From contig JASJOG010000002.1 of the NCBI GenBank assembly GCA_030142905.1, positions 2,478,501 to 2,542,500 of the forward strand: a stretch of DNA of 64,000 bases. The letters run 5' to 3'. The position numbers were made by a program, and so were the translations under genes. Of the stretch, positions 1 through 11,293 are shown one piece after another. How positions within the stretch are numbered: position 1 is the stretch's first letter; every line of letters begins with the position of its first letter. The stretch comes from Heliopora coerulea (Eukaryota; Cnidaria; Anthozoa; Scleralcyonacea; Helioporidae). The notes beneath the pieces are model-generated. The model did no database searches. It saw nothing but the letters and a program-made list of their open reading frames with translations, and was not told the DNA's origin.

Positions 1-2650
1 AAATAGTACATTTATAAAATGATTGCTCAACTTGTAGGTCACATTTTTTGTCATCCAACAAACAACCTGTTAAATTTATTTTACATCACCCTTCCTACCT
101 TCTAATGCTGGAGTATTCTTTTATATATATATCCTTCATATGTTACACAAGAAGCAATGTTGTCTGAGGGAAGAGGAGTCGAAAAATTAAAATATCTCAT
201 ATGCACTCATGTTATGAATTGTATATACCTATACATCTATACTACATCCCAAGTGCCCATAAGTAAACATAGCATATCCCCATCATACAGAATTATTAGT
301 CACACTTGTGAGCAGCCAATGATTGAGTTATTTAAATCCAAATATCAGTACAGAAGTAAGATCAAAACATCAACACTTTTCTATTCATTTCAACCATTGC
401 TATTCTTGTTTTCAGACATGAACACAAACTACTGCACACAAGAAAGTAAACATAAAACTCATAGCTATTATTCATGGCAGAATTTCTAGAAACTCTGGGT
501 CTGCCGTACTGAGCAATTTGAAAGCACTTGTGCTTTTTCCATGAACATTCCTAATGCTTAAAATCATTTGCACAGGAATACCACAGATTGTCAGCTCTTA
601 CACAAAACTCAACATTAAGTACCTTTTTTCTTAATTTAACAAAATTTGCTTAAAAAGGCTAGTTGCAGTTCTCCTTTTTTTGTCCTAACAATCATGTTTT
701 CTTGGATCACTTAAACTACTTTTCAAGTAGTTTTGTAAGTTCAGTTGGATGTAATCCACTGCAATCTGAATTTTTATCCATATTTTAATTATGAAATGCA
801 TTGTATTTTTCATTTTTTTCAAAGAAAATCTACAGTGTGGAAATCTTTCCACAAAATTTTGAAATTAAAAAAATTACAGTACAATGAGCTTTTTAACAGT
901 GACAAATTTTCCACAACACAATAACATCAGGAATTATACCCTTAAGACAACATTACAAAAGCTATGACAAGCAAACATATAGGACAATCCTATCATATAA
1001 ATGGGTCCTTCTCCATATTACATGCAAATTAGCTGTCATCACATCGCTGTAGCACCTGACATAGCATGAGTATTAGAGTAGTGATGCAGATAAGCAAAAA
1101 CAAGCATGACTATGCACATGGAATAGAACTGCGAACAGCCAATGTAATGGGAGTGTAAGCACTAAAAGCACATTGTAGCAGTGCTAGAACATGCTTGAAC
1201 ACTTAGGCTACAGATTTTGGTAAATTGCGGTTATTAGGGCTGCATTCTTGGCAGATAAAGGTAGAATCCCTTCCTTTTACACCCAAAAATAAAGTTACAT
1301 CATTTAACTTTTGCTAATGTATATAAACCATACTAAATCATAAATAAATAGCTTGAATACACTTAGTATGGATTGTGTCCTTGATGATCTAAGCTTAGGG
1401 GAGTACCAGATCCAAGAATCTTGGTGCAGTGGTTCACTGCATCCAATACCGGCCCAACGCTACGTTGCCATGGCAACAACAAGGTTTGAAAGTCTTCAAA
1501 AATAGAAGCAATTGGAAAATTTTTAAATAAATTATTAAAAAATCAGTTATTAGTCTCAATACTATTTAAAACAGGATATGTTTCAATTTGTTTTCCACTA
1601 AGTAAATGAAATAGGGGGGCAAATTAATTTGAGAAAGCAATATTTCAAAAGAAAGAAGTTTTTCAAAATATGTTTCTGAAAGCAATAAAAAACATATACT
1701 TGCCTAATTTTGAGTAATATAAACAGAAAACAAAGTACTTCGCTGGTTCACACTTCCTTCCAATCCACGAACATGGTTCGTAATTGCTCTCGTGACGATA
1801 ATTACACATTATTTTGATGTTTTCCTTTGAAACTCCCATGCTATTCCAACGCGGTTTCTCGAAAAGAAATGCTATTTTTCGTTTGATAACAAATATAAGA
1901 TGAAAAATACGATATCTTGCTTCCAGATCGAACGCAAAGACAATGTAATATCCTTTCCAAACTAAAACTTCGCTGGAGTGTATTAGTACCAAGAGAGATC
2001 ACAGTCACTCACTGTGACCAATTTTTGAAGAAAAATGAACCTGCGATGATTTGGTCAGCGCATTCAAAATACCATGCAAATCACGAAGATTAGCACGGAA
2101 ATTACCATCTAATTTTAGTTCACCTTGGTTCATTCCGCCACGCATAAACTCCTACTTGAGTGTCGCACAAACAAACAGAGGACTGCTCATGGAGATCGAT
2201 ATAAAAGCCTTTTTATTGGTACAATATCCTTGTCTGGTGAATTTGCAAAGATTCAGTCGCGGTTTACAGTTAAATAATCGACGTCACTATCATTTTATCT
2301 CCCACTTTGTAAACCTAACAGTGTTAAAAAGGCTTTAATATTTACCAGAGTAATTCTCCCGATCTGAATGCCATTCAGGTCCACGAATTTAAGATGCACT
2401 AAACGTAATTTTCATGTGGGTACGTTCGATATCCACTCGTTCCATCACTTGTCCCCGTAGTTAGGTAATCGTTTTGTTCATATGCTGGGTTTGAAACAAA
2501 AGTATGATGATGGGCCAAAACCCAGCAAGACTTTGATTAAGCTCATTCAAAACCCGGTTTGCTGCATAAGGTACCGTCAGTTCTTAAAGCAAAAAGGTAT
2601 AAACATAGAGTGAATGAATTTGGATCGTCGTTGGACAGCATAGTGGTGAT
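1..2650. other. Non-coding flank, nothing recognised
   Basis: AT-rich sequence with short spurious ORFs only. No splice-bounded coding stretch, RNA gene or clear terminal repeat was seen on either strand. It may include the 3' region of a neighbouring gene outside the window. Confidence 0.5.
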
Positions 2651-2916
2651 AGGTACTTACCACGATATTCAATGAATAATTATATATATTTATATATATT
2701 TTATTTGAGGTTTAATTTTCACGGTAGATTTGACCGATTGACTGGGGGTAACGTGAGCTGTCGCAATCTCATAGCTACAAACGTAGGCTCGTGGAGTCGT
2801 GCGGTTTTGTGCAAATCAGGTTGCAGTACGCCGAGGAGTGTAAGTGAAGCTTGTAAGCTTGTTGCCAGTAAAGGAGGGTAACAACGACCTGTGACGATTC
2901 TATTGACGAACAATCA
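2651..2916 (+). promoter_or_regulatory. Upstream region and probable 5' leader of the SKI/DACH gene
   Basis: A TATA-rich stretch near 2680-2702 precedes the coding region. In the frame of the ORF an in-frame TGA at 2845-2847 closes upstream extension, so the ATG at 2917 is the first usable start. A GTAAGT at 2840-2845 could be a leader splice donor, but no matching acceptor was identified. Confidence 0.35.
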
Positions 2917-4995
2917 ATGGCAGCAGCAATGAACGGCGTCTGCCGCGACAACGTCCAAGCAGAGGGGAAAACAGAGTCTTTCCAGTGTGAATCGTTTGAC
3001 TTAGGCTTCTCTTCAGGTAGAGTGCCGTTCAAGGGAGTCAACATGACCTTTTTAACGGTAAAAGGACATCAAATGTTTACATTGAATGAAATTCTGGAAA
3101 AGCTTTTCCCGAACACTCCACGGACGACTGTCTGCACAAGGATGGAGAAAATGAAAGCCTTTCGCCATGCATGCACTAAGGATGAAATTCGAAAAATGAA
3201 GGCCCTCGGAGGCGCCAAGCCCAGCGCTATCAACTGCACCATGATCGCACGAAAGCACGTTGTCGAGTACTGCGAAAAGTTTGGGGAGCAAAACGACATG
3301 AAGCAAAAGAAGTCAGCCGGGAAAGGTAATATCAACACACCGTATCCAAAGGATCTACGAATAAGCGGCTCTGCCTTAACAGGATATCAAGTCAGTAAGT
3401 CAAATGCAAGTGCTGGCGAGTTAAGGAAAAGTGGACTTGAGCCAATGGAAGACTTACAACGTGGATACAACGAAGAAGCTTACAAGGAGAGTACACAGAA
3501 TAAGAGAGTAACAGCTGAAACACAGACCAATGAATCTGGCAAAGAAAACGGCATCTCAGAGAAGCAATACGCTGTCTCCGTCGAGCAAGATGTTCGACAT
3601 TCGAAGCTCTCGAATTCCGTCAGTTGGCGTTCTATGGGAGTGATTTCGCCACTGGCGGGAAAGACAACAAAACGAATCTACGAACAAGGCGGTCAACCAC
3701 CTCAAAATCTTTCGCTTACGAAGAAACGAGGGAGGCTGTCGAACAGTGATTTTGCTCGTGAACGTAAACGTAGAGCAGACCAGGTAAAATCTCATACACG
3801 TTGCAGCAAACGTGTGGGCGACTGCAACACACTTAAACGACAAAAGAAGTCTTACAAATTGAAAGGAAAAGGAACGTTTAAGAAGAAAAATCACCTGTCA
3901 TCTCTGGATGATTCCACCGTTAATCCACCTACTTGCTATTCGAATTTCAAACAAGTTCATCGTAAGGCCTTTCAAACGTTGAACCTGGAGTATCTTTTAA
4001 ACGACGATTGTAAACCAGCTAAACGTTACTACGATAACAACAATAACGACTTACCACTTCAGCCACACTCGCCGACATTACTCCTCAAGAGATCGGTAAA
4101 CAACGAGTGGCATGTTGCTAGAACTACTTTACCTCACCTTAACTTCGATCTTAAAGAACAGACAGCCAGCACCTCACACGAAACGTTATCAAAAGTAGAC
4201 ACCAGCAGAGCTCAAGCGACTTGTACGAAGACTGCGATCGACATATCGGAGTTGAAAAGTTCGGCCAATCCACCAATACACACCTGGTCCAAAGCCTCAA
4301 AAACATTGTCAGGGAAAGGTACAAAAAGCGGACCCGTCGGACGTTGGGTCTCATCGAGCAAAGACATTCGGCTGGGTCTGGTTAAAGGTAAGAAAAGCGA
4401 AGCGAAAGCAATTAAAACAGTTGAGCAGAAAAGCAAGGGTAATCAATTGACCCAATTTCGGCCGGATGTAATCGCGAAGGATAAAACCTCGAGTGGAAAT
4501 TTTGACCTAAATCGTTCTGATGATTATCTCAAACCTGCTAAGTCGAGTAGTACGTCAGTGAGTGCTTCAGTCTGCAAAATAAAGAAAGGTGCCGAAGAGA
4601 CGATGCGTAGAGCAATAATTCAAGAGACGTCGAATGAACTGGAGAAGCGTAAAATGAACAAGGCAAGTGATGGGGTCGTTAAACAGACACGAAGACGAAG
4701 ACTCCGGTTGAACTCATTTCGTTTAATCGAAACAATCCCATACCCGTCTTTATTGACGGTTAAAGATGGGGATCTTTGCCCATTATATACTATGACTTAT
4801 AGTTCCGCGAAACGAGTCCCTGGTTCTTGTCATCCGTTGTGGCGTTGGCGCTTGGGTAAACCAGTGTTAGTTCCTAAGCAATCCCAGGTTAAACCAAACC
4901 AAAGTGAACAACAAACTAGAGAAAATTATGAAAAGGCACATTCAGCATGGGCTAAAGATGATGGTGTTTCTTTTACAGAGATTCCCGATAGCTAG
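2917..4995 (+). CDS. SKIDA1-like: SKI/DACH-domain nuclear protein, SKIDA1-like
   Basis: Intronless 692-residue ORF. Residues about 43-125 form a SKI/SNO/DAC fold: FLTVKGHQMFTLNEIL, then PRTTVCTRMEKM, then INCTMIARKHVVEYC, the layout of the vertebrate SKIDA1 N-terminus. The middle (130-585) is low-complexity and rich in Lys, Ser and Thr, with basic clusters such as KKRGRL and ERKRR that suggest nuclear import. Residues 591-652 form a second compact, conserved-looking block (RRRRLRLNSFRLIETIPYP through HPLWRWRLGKPVL). In vertebrates SKIDA1 shares a C-terminal region with the PRC2 cofactor EPOP; equating it with this block is inference. The start at 2917 is fixed by an upstream in-frame stop. 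Human SKIDA1 is also encoded mainly by one large exon. Expected role: chromatin-associated protein binding, not enzymatic. DACH or SKI/SNO proper are less likely because the second block and overall layout differ. Confidence 0.75.
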   Translation: MAAAMNGVCRDNVQAEGKTESFQCESFDLGFSSGRVPFKGVNMTFLTVKGHQMFTLNEILEKLFPNTPRTTVCTRMEKMKAFRHACTKDEIRKMKALGGAKPSAINCTMIARKHVVEYCEKFGEQNDMKQKKSAGKGNINTPYPKDLRISGSALTGYQVSKSNASAGELRKSGLEPMEDLQRGYNEEAYKESTQNKRVTAETQTNESGKENGISEKQYAVSVEQDVRHSKLSNSVSWRSMGVISPLAGKTTKRIYEQGGQPPQNLSLTKKRGRLSNSDFARERKRRADQVKSHTRCSKRVGDCNTLKRQKKSYKLKGKGTFKKKNHLSSLDDSTVNPPTCYSNFKQVHRKAFQTLNLEYLLNDDCKPAKRYYDNNNNDLPLQPHSPTLLLKRSVNNEWHVARTTLPHLNFDLKEQTASTSHETLSKVDTSRAQATCTKTAIDISELKSSANPPIHTWSKASKTLSGKGTKSGPVGRWVSSSKDIRLGLVKGKKSEAKAIKTVEQKSKGNQLTQFRPDVIAKDKTSSGNFDLNRSDDYLKPAKSSSTSVSASVCKIKKGAEETMRRAIIQETSNELEKRKMNKASDGVVKQTRRRRLRLNSFRLIETIPYPSLLTVKDGDLCPLYTMTYSSAKRVPGSCHPLWRWRLGKPVLVPKQSQVKPNQSEQQTRENYEKAHSAWAKDDGVSFTEIPDS

Positions 4996-5960
4996 GCTTG
5001 AATACAGCTTTCTGTTTTAGGAAATTAACGTAGCGGGAAACCTATCCTTTTTAGTTTGGATGTTTAATATCAAGCAATTCGAAATTTCCGTCCAGGAAGA
5101 CGACTTTAGTGTTATTAAATCACTTAAAAGCGTTGTACGGTATTTCAGCAGTTTTCTTTGGATGTGCTTGTATTGATTTTTTGGGGTGAGATTAGAAGTG
5201 GTAACCAATGATACACAAATTTTTATGGTGTGTCAATGTTGCCCTTTCATTACAAGGTGAAAATACATACTGTACTTATGTGATTTTGTGTTTGTTGACA
5301 CACGTTTCAACTCTGTATGTAAATACATTCATGTCTCCCTGCAAATCTAGTTATATACATGTACACAAATTTTCATAATATGTACTCTACTAAAATTGGT
5401 GGAGTCTTCACCATTTTTGAAGAACTTGAATGTTTACATGTATTCATATCCAAAGCACTGTACAATGTTTGCATTGGTGTGTTATCAGGCATGCAATCAC
5501 TGGCCAGCCTTCAGTATTTGCTTGTATATCTGATACACCACCACCCACCACCGCTCATATTCTAAATAGTGCTTGCTTTCTTTTGAATTGTCGTCATGAA
5601 TTGTTAATGAAATATATATATACACATGCATATACATATACATCTACATCTATGTCTATATCTATCTTTCTATATATACAAAACTCAAAAAAACAAATCA
5701 CAAAAGCTCTTAAGAAAAATTTTTTCCACCAATATTTCAGGGACTGGCCCATTTATTGATGAAAATAAAATTTTTGTAAATGAGCTATTTTGATAACTTT
5801 TAGAGGAGCAGTCTTATGATCAAATATTTCTTATATACATATTATTATCAAACCTCCAAGATTTTTTCTTGAAAAAAACCTAAATGGTATTTGTGTATAC
5901 ACATTATACACACACATATCCATATCTATATCCATATATCTGTCTGTCTGCCTATCTCTC
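4996..5960 (+). other. 3' flank of the SKI/DACH gene
   Basis: AT-rich, no coding stretch. An AATAAA at 5764-5769 is a possible poly(A) signal. A short cryptic TA/CA/TC microsatellite occupies about 5609-5670. Confidence 0.4.
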
Positions 5961-5962
5961 TC

Positions 5963-5966
<4 letters not shown>

Positions 5967-6006
<40 letters not shown>
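5967..6006. repeat. (TA)20 microsatellite
   Basis: Uninterrupted TA dinucleotides preceded by a TCTG/TCTC-rich cryptic repeat. The Ile-Tyr ORFs read through it are artefacts. Confidence 0.95.
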
Positions 6007-6010
<4 letters not shown>

Positions 6011-6094
6011 CATGCATTCATACATATGTAATCATATTATGCATATGTAATATATATATGTATATATTAATCTATTCTTACCAAGACCATTGGC

Positions 6095-6260
6095 TAGCAC
6101 CTTCCTTCAATTGAGTAAAACCTTCTGGCACTATGCCAGATAGAAGAGAAACAAGCCATCATAAACTGCAATGTGTTAATGACATAGTATTCATCTTATT
6201 TCTGCCAAGATAGCAGCCAGATCCTTCCCTTAGCTGAAAAATCATCTGGCACTTGTTAGA
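6095..6260. repeat. Two diverged copies of a small MITE core
   Basis: Stretches around 6112-6140 and 6228-6258 both carry a TAAAAYC-TCTGGCAC-like core. This is the reverse complement of the TAACGCCAGACGATTTTA core seen at 13910 and 21087. Ends are not resolvable, so they look like old relics of the TTAA-flanked family. Confidence 0.4.
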
Positions 6261-6262
6261 AG

Positions 6263-6314
6263 GAAGGTTGATGTTTAAACTTTTCATTCTTGAAAAGTTT
6301 AAACATCAACCTTC
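6263..6314. repeat. Perfect 24-bp inverted repeat with 4-nt loop
   Basis: GAAGGTTGATGTTTAAAC opens the left arm (6263-6286). The right arm (6291-6314) is its exact complement, with loop 6287-6290. It is followed by three near-identical CAGCATGCCTT units (6314-6356). Confidence 0.9.
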
Positions 6315-6359
6315 AGCATGCCTTTGCAGCATGCCTTTGACCTTGCAGCATGCCTTCAA

Positions 6360-9270
6360 AGTTATCAGTTCTACTTTCAGGTAATAACAACATCAGCATA
6401 GTTGTGACTCAAATTGCTTGTGATACCTTTCACTCCATGAAGTAAGCCATTTTATATCAAAACTCAATGTTACATGTCTATTATAAAATCAAATTTACCA
6501 TTGCCCAGTGGTAACTAGCAAAATATTCAATAATCATTTAAGGTTTTACTATCTCTGATATCCCTATATCCAAGAGCCAAATATACCATACCCTGATTAG
6601 GTGCCAGAAAAAATATTCCCAGTTGGGTTACGCAGGAGGCCTGGGTTTGATACATGTTTTGCTTCATACCAACAAGACCAATTTTAAAGGGGTGATTGTG
6701 GCACATGGATCAGGTTTACTGGGCTCTAAGAAGGATGAACCCAAACCTACTGAAATTCTGACTTGCAACAAGTAAACTGGAATTTCTTTTCATCAAGTGC
6801 ATGGCTCAAACATATGCAAATATTAAAATTACTTGGGAGATGTTATCTTGGTTGCCCACAAAACGAGACCCCCTCTGTGGAAACTCTTCCAATTGGATCA
6901 GTATAAAGGGTGCAAGTGACTTGCCAATCATAAAATGATGCAGTAACTGGTAATTTTGATTTGTAGGGGGAAAAGGAAGTCCTGTAGGTCTAAACTACCA
7001 AAGTTTGATGGTAGTTTTAACATGTCAGTGAAATTGAGTTTTGGGACTCATACACCATTTAATATTCTTGATTATGGTCATTTAAAACCTATGGGTGATA
7101 TGGTCCTATGGCATTGTAATATAACCTCATAATCCACCCTTTCATATTATTTTTTCCATTTAACCAAGTGGTCTCAGGTTGAAGTGTTTTTTGGTCAAAC
7201 ACACTAAAACGTTACAAAGATCCAGTACAGGATAAAAAGGTAGGAACATCCATCACAATTGGTTGGTTGAGATGTTTCCATACTATATTTTTGATATTTG
7301 CAATCACATTCCTTATTAACAATTATTCTGACTTAAAACTAAATATAGTACACTTGATTTTAATTAGCATATCCCCAAATTTGAAAATTGCTTCATGACT
7401 TGTTCTCCAGAGGCATAGGGCAACTACTCTGATTGGGAAGCAATGCATGCAAATGTGCTGACAAAAACAACCACCCCCTGGCCCCTTAAGAGAAAGGGTA
7501 TGCACTATGGCTATGATCATTTGAACATATTCCTTTATTTGGCACTAACGTATTAACATTTAGGAAGAACGAAAATACAATCAGAAAATAAACTTGTCAA
7601 TCAAAATATGTCAATGAAATTACAATAAATTGAGGTCAAATGTTTTGTTGCAATTTGTTGGATAAGTAGGTTTGAAATTTTCCAGTGCAACTTCCTATAA
7701 TTTTTTAACTTTCTGTCCTGCTAGTTGGTGACATATATATGAAAGACTTCTATAAAAATGATAATAGAAATGTAAATAAATGAAGAATTTGATAGTAAAT
7801 AGGAATTAAGAATTTTAGTCATATCAAGGCAGAAAAGACAAGAAATCACTCCATTTGCTTTGTCTGTTTCCATAATTAAAGGTATGAAGAGGTTGACAAG
7901 ATACAAAAAAGTGAAGGAAATAGTGCAGTGAATGAATAAACAGACTGACATGTTTAATAGGTTAAATACTTCTTTAGGGATAGCTCATTTGCTGGTAAAA
8001 GAGGTAAAGTGGTATATGAAAACTTGGGTCACAAGATGGGTTGAACTTATGACAAAAATAGAGGTAAAATTGACAACATTAAGATAGTCAATGATTGTTA
8101 GGAGAAGTAACTGAAATCAAGATAAACAAGAAGAAAGTAGCAAGATTAAAAATACTGATAAAAGTGGTGTATGGAAGTTTGGGTAACTGGATGCATTGAA
8201 CTTGTGAGAAAAGAAAATAGACTGAGGTAATTAAAATGAATAGTACAGTATTAAGAAGGTAAACATGGAGATTCAGCACAGAAAGAAATCGGAGGAAGAC
8301 TTAAAATTGGAAACAAGGAAATCTCAAAATAATATTGTACTGTTAATGAAACAAGAAAAAAACAAGGAACCAAGAACCTTAAAATCCTCTTGTCAAAGTG
8401 ACATCCTTCCTGAACCTTTGCTTTAGAAGGTTTTGATAATGCCTGTAGGTGGTACAACTGAACTGTTAAAATGTAACACCAGTTTTTCTTATGGGAAAGT
8501 TATGTAAAGTTAAAAATATTTTTTACACACTGCCTTGGATACCAAAATAAAGATGGGATATTTTTGCACACAATATTTTTCCAGTAAAAAGCAAACACAT
8601 TAACTTATCCGTGGGTGATTTTTAGGTTAGTTATGAGAGCACATCCTCATTCCGAGATCTTTCCCATTTTTGAATTTGATAGGAAAAAAAATTTCTGGCC
8701 TGCAAATTCAAAAAGGTACAATCTCAAAATGAGACTTATGTGAATAATAATTTAAGTTAAATGTTTTAATTTAACATACAGTGCCATAACTGCTGAGTGG
8801 ACCTTGGGGGCCAAACTCCAATAAAACCCTGCCCACGAGTTCTTTCAACAGGTTTGTGTGAGCCATTGCCAAGCAGGATACTTCTACAATTCCAGAAGCA
8901 CATGAGGACACATTTAAGTGTTTGAGAGCCCTGTCTAAAAATATTCTGGAGGGCCCCATCTAGAAGTGTCCCAGTCATGCCATTGCCCATACACAACTTT
9001 GTTTATTTTTAGTATTTACAATTGTTCTTGCTATCTATTAGGTTTGGAACAGTGTATAATAACAGACCACTGCTATGTACTTATGCCACGCCTTGACAAG
9101 CTCAAGGTTGTGAAACTTGACAACATTTCATGTACTTCATCCACCTAAAGATAAAAGAATTACTAGAATATACCAAGTGTCTAAATAAAATGTGTTTAGG
9201 CAGGGCAAGGTGCACAGGCATAACTAGGGTATGAACACTAAAGTAGTAAAAGGTATTTTGCCAAAGAAAA
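6360..9270. other. Intergenic, nothing recognised
   Basis: About 2.9 kb of AT-rich DNA. Only short shadow ORFs, with no convincing domain, splice pattern or terminal repeat. Confidence 0.5.
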
Positions 9271-9280
9271 AAATAACAAC

Positions 9281-9316
<36 letters not shown>
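9281..9316. repeat. (AAT)12 microsatellite
   Basis: Twelve AAT units. Apparent poly-Tyr and poly-Ile ORFs across it are artefacts. Confidence 0.95.
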
Positions 9317-9429
9317 TGCCCATGAACAGGTGCCACAGTCTGACCGGGAGCTAACCCACAATCTTCTGACGTTGAACCTGCACCATTCCTCGCCATCTGT
9401 CTCTGCAGCTGGATGCTTGGAGTTTGAGG

Positions 9430-9530
9430 CTTTGAAATCGTTTTTCTGAGGGTTTGAGTTTGGCAAACGTTAGCACATCGCCTGTGATATGACCAAGCTC
9501 CGACATGCACTTTGTGTGCAGTGTATATCT
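9430..9530 (+). repeat. Diverged 3' half of a tRNA-related SINE
   Basis: The stretch TGAAATCGTTTTTCTGAGGG through ATGCACTTTGTG and GTGTATATCT is a diverged duplicate of 9705-9802. It keeps the same order of blocks in the same orientation about 270 bp upstream. No intact box A or B was found in this copy. Confidence 0.5.
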
Positions 9531-9640
9531 AATTTGATCACATCCCTTCTATTGACAGTGCTCAAATTATTACCATTTCGTAGCTGTAGCATAGCCAGCT
9601 CATATATTGAACTTGCACCTTACAGCTCGCTATCTGACTC

Positions 9641-9812
9641 TCCGTAGCTCAATGGTTCAGCGTTTCACCGGTCGTCAGGCTCCAGGTTCGCTTCCCACCT
9701 GGCGCTCAAAAATCGTTTTCTTAGGTTTGAGCTTGACGAACCTCCACATATTGTCCGTTACACCACGAACCTCTAACATGCACTTCGTGAGCAATGTATA
9801 TCTCAAACAGGG
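9641..9812 (+). repeat. tRNA-derived SINE copy
   Basis: Box A TAGCTCAATGG (9645-9655) and box B GGTTCGCTTCC (9685-9695) sit 40 bp apart, as in tRNA-derived pol III promoters. A non-tRNA body with TTAGGTTTGAGCTTGACGAA and ATGCACTTCGTGAGCAATG follows. The body, not the head, is shared with the copy at 9430-9530, so this is a SINE rather than a working tRNA gene. Confidence 0.6.
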
Positions 9813-10789
9813 TGTATTTCGAATTCATGAAATCCTAATGGCTGCAAGATTTTAACCTCCTGTGGCCCTGCATTGAGCATACATTCACAAAATTTTCACT
9901 TGAGATAACGCTTTTCGGTGTCCCAGTAAACGTCCTCCCGGGTCATATTTCCTTAAAAATTCCTCAGGAAAAATGTCCCCCTTTTCGGAAATTCCGCTCC
10001 CTTCGTAGCGCGGAGTACGCTCAGTCACCGAGAGTTCCGAGAAGCCATTTCTGAAGCCAAACTTCTGAAGCTTGCTGACAGTATTTAGATGTTGAAGTTG
10101 AATCGATAGTGTGGTTTATTTGCGGAAAGTATAAATAAATATATATATATATAAAGGAGGTCGCTTATGCTTTGCCAACACTCTTCTGTGCATTAAAAGG
10201 GAAATGGAATTGTCGAAAACTTCGTATAGAAAACAGACATTTCGAGTGAAGGCCTTGGTCAGATTTGTTGGACATTTTGAGTTACGTAACTTTTTGCCAT
10301 CAATAAAATATCACCTAGTTTTTTATATTTCTGGCTCTTGCCGCTCTGGGTTGATAGTCCAGCGATTAGTCATACGCTGTATAAGCTATTTTGGTAAACC
10401 CACCTGACTTAATAGAGGTCCGTCTACGTTTTAGTCAATCACATTTCAAATGCATTTGATTCTATCCGTCCTGAGATCATTGAGATGATTAGACGACAGT
10501 CAACTAAATTTCAAATTTTGGTGCCAGTTTTCCCTCGCTATTTGTCTTTTGGGTTTTCTTCGTTTTTTGGTGTTTTTTTTTCTTAGGTTTCGTTTTTTTG
10601 CTTTTTTTATGTAAAGCTGTATGACATGAAGCTGAGTGTTTTCTGAGAAGTAGGTCAAATTTCTGAAGAGGAACACAAACTTCAGAAGAAATATATCCCT
10701 GAGAAAACATATTTCCAAGAAATTTTGTTCCGGGGGACGTATCTTCTTGGGCGAAATATTTCCTGTGACACCTGGCCTAAGCACTTCCC

Positions 10790-10830
10790 CTTGGCAAGTA
10801 AAATCCTCTGGCGTCTATCAGAGATTTTTA
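10790..10830 (-). repeat. Relic of the TTAA MITE core
   Basis: GTAAAATCCTCTGGCGTCTA is a mutated reverse complement of the TAACGCCAGACGATTTTAC core found at 13910 and 21087. No ends remain. Confidence 0.4.
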
Positions 10831-11051
10831 AATTAGCTCCAATATTCACGTGATTTTTTCTATTGGAGAATCATTTACTGTAGGTATGGAAGATTCATTT
10901 TAGGGATGGGAAGGGGCAGCGCTTATTTCAAAAACTGCTATAGAGGGCACCTATCCGATGAGGCCCCAGTTGGAAGAAAGGCGCTAAATCGAATCATTAC
11001 AGTATCTGTAGTAAAGCCAACCCTGATAAATAATGATGTCGACAAACACAC

Positions 11052-11293
11052 CTGTTCTATGGAAGTAGTTTGCTCCAATTGGTTGCAAAGGCTGTCCAAA
11101 TTTTCTTGCTCATTCACATGATGTCCAACTTTTGATAAACAGACCTGCAACATCCTAACCACCTCCATAACGACTGCCTTAAATTTTTTCGCCGTGGAGT
11201 GCGCGACTTCATCCTCTTCGATCAAACGCAAGCGGGCAAATGCCAGTTGGAGTGGTGACCTTCCACACTCATCTAGGGCGTTCACATTTGCTC
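11052..11293 (-). CDS. ANKRD54: ANKRD54-like, penultimate or later exon
   Basis: Continues the ankyrin gene from 13086-13686. On the minus strand an acceptor (CATTCATTCAG before 11293) opens the exon in the phase left by the upstream donor. The junction reads GAG TCT G + GA GCA AAT, restoring an ankyrin turn (ESGANVNALDECGRSPLQLA). The remaining residues (RLIEEDEV, VRMLQVCLSKVGHHVNEQE, LDSLCNQLEQTTSIEQ) match in order the helical C-terminal part of ANKRD54. A donor-like CAG/GTGTGT closes it at 11052. The last few codons of the protein should lie at lower coordinates but were not found with confidence. Family knowledge: ANKRD54 (Liar) is an adaptor that binds Lyn and other Tec/Src kinases in vertebrates. 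Confidence 0.75.

Noticed and set aside
1663..2338. ORFs of about 100 residues on both strands
   Set aside because: No domain, start context or splice support; consistent with chance in AT-rich DNA.
9102..9510. Poly-Tyr, poly-Leu and poly-Ile ORFs
   Set aside because: Artefacts of the (AAT)n microsatellite.
10020..10095. SASFRSLASEM-like reading as the ANKRD54 C-terminus
   Set aside because: Resembles the expected ASFTSL motif, but the phase left by the CAG/GT donor does not fit and a stop lies just upstream in that frame.
10500..10784. Lys-rich minus ORF as the last exon of the ANKRD54 gene
   Set aside because: A good acceptor-like TTCCTCTTCAG precedes it, but the translation does not resemble the ANKRD54 C-terminus and comes from T-rich low-complexity DNA.
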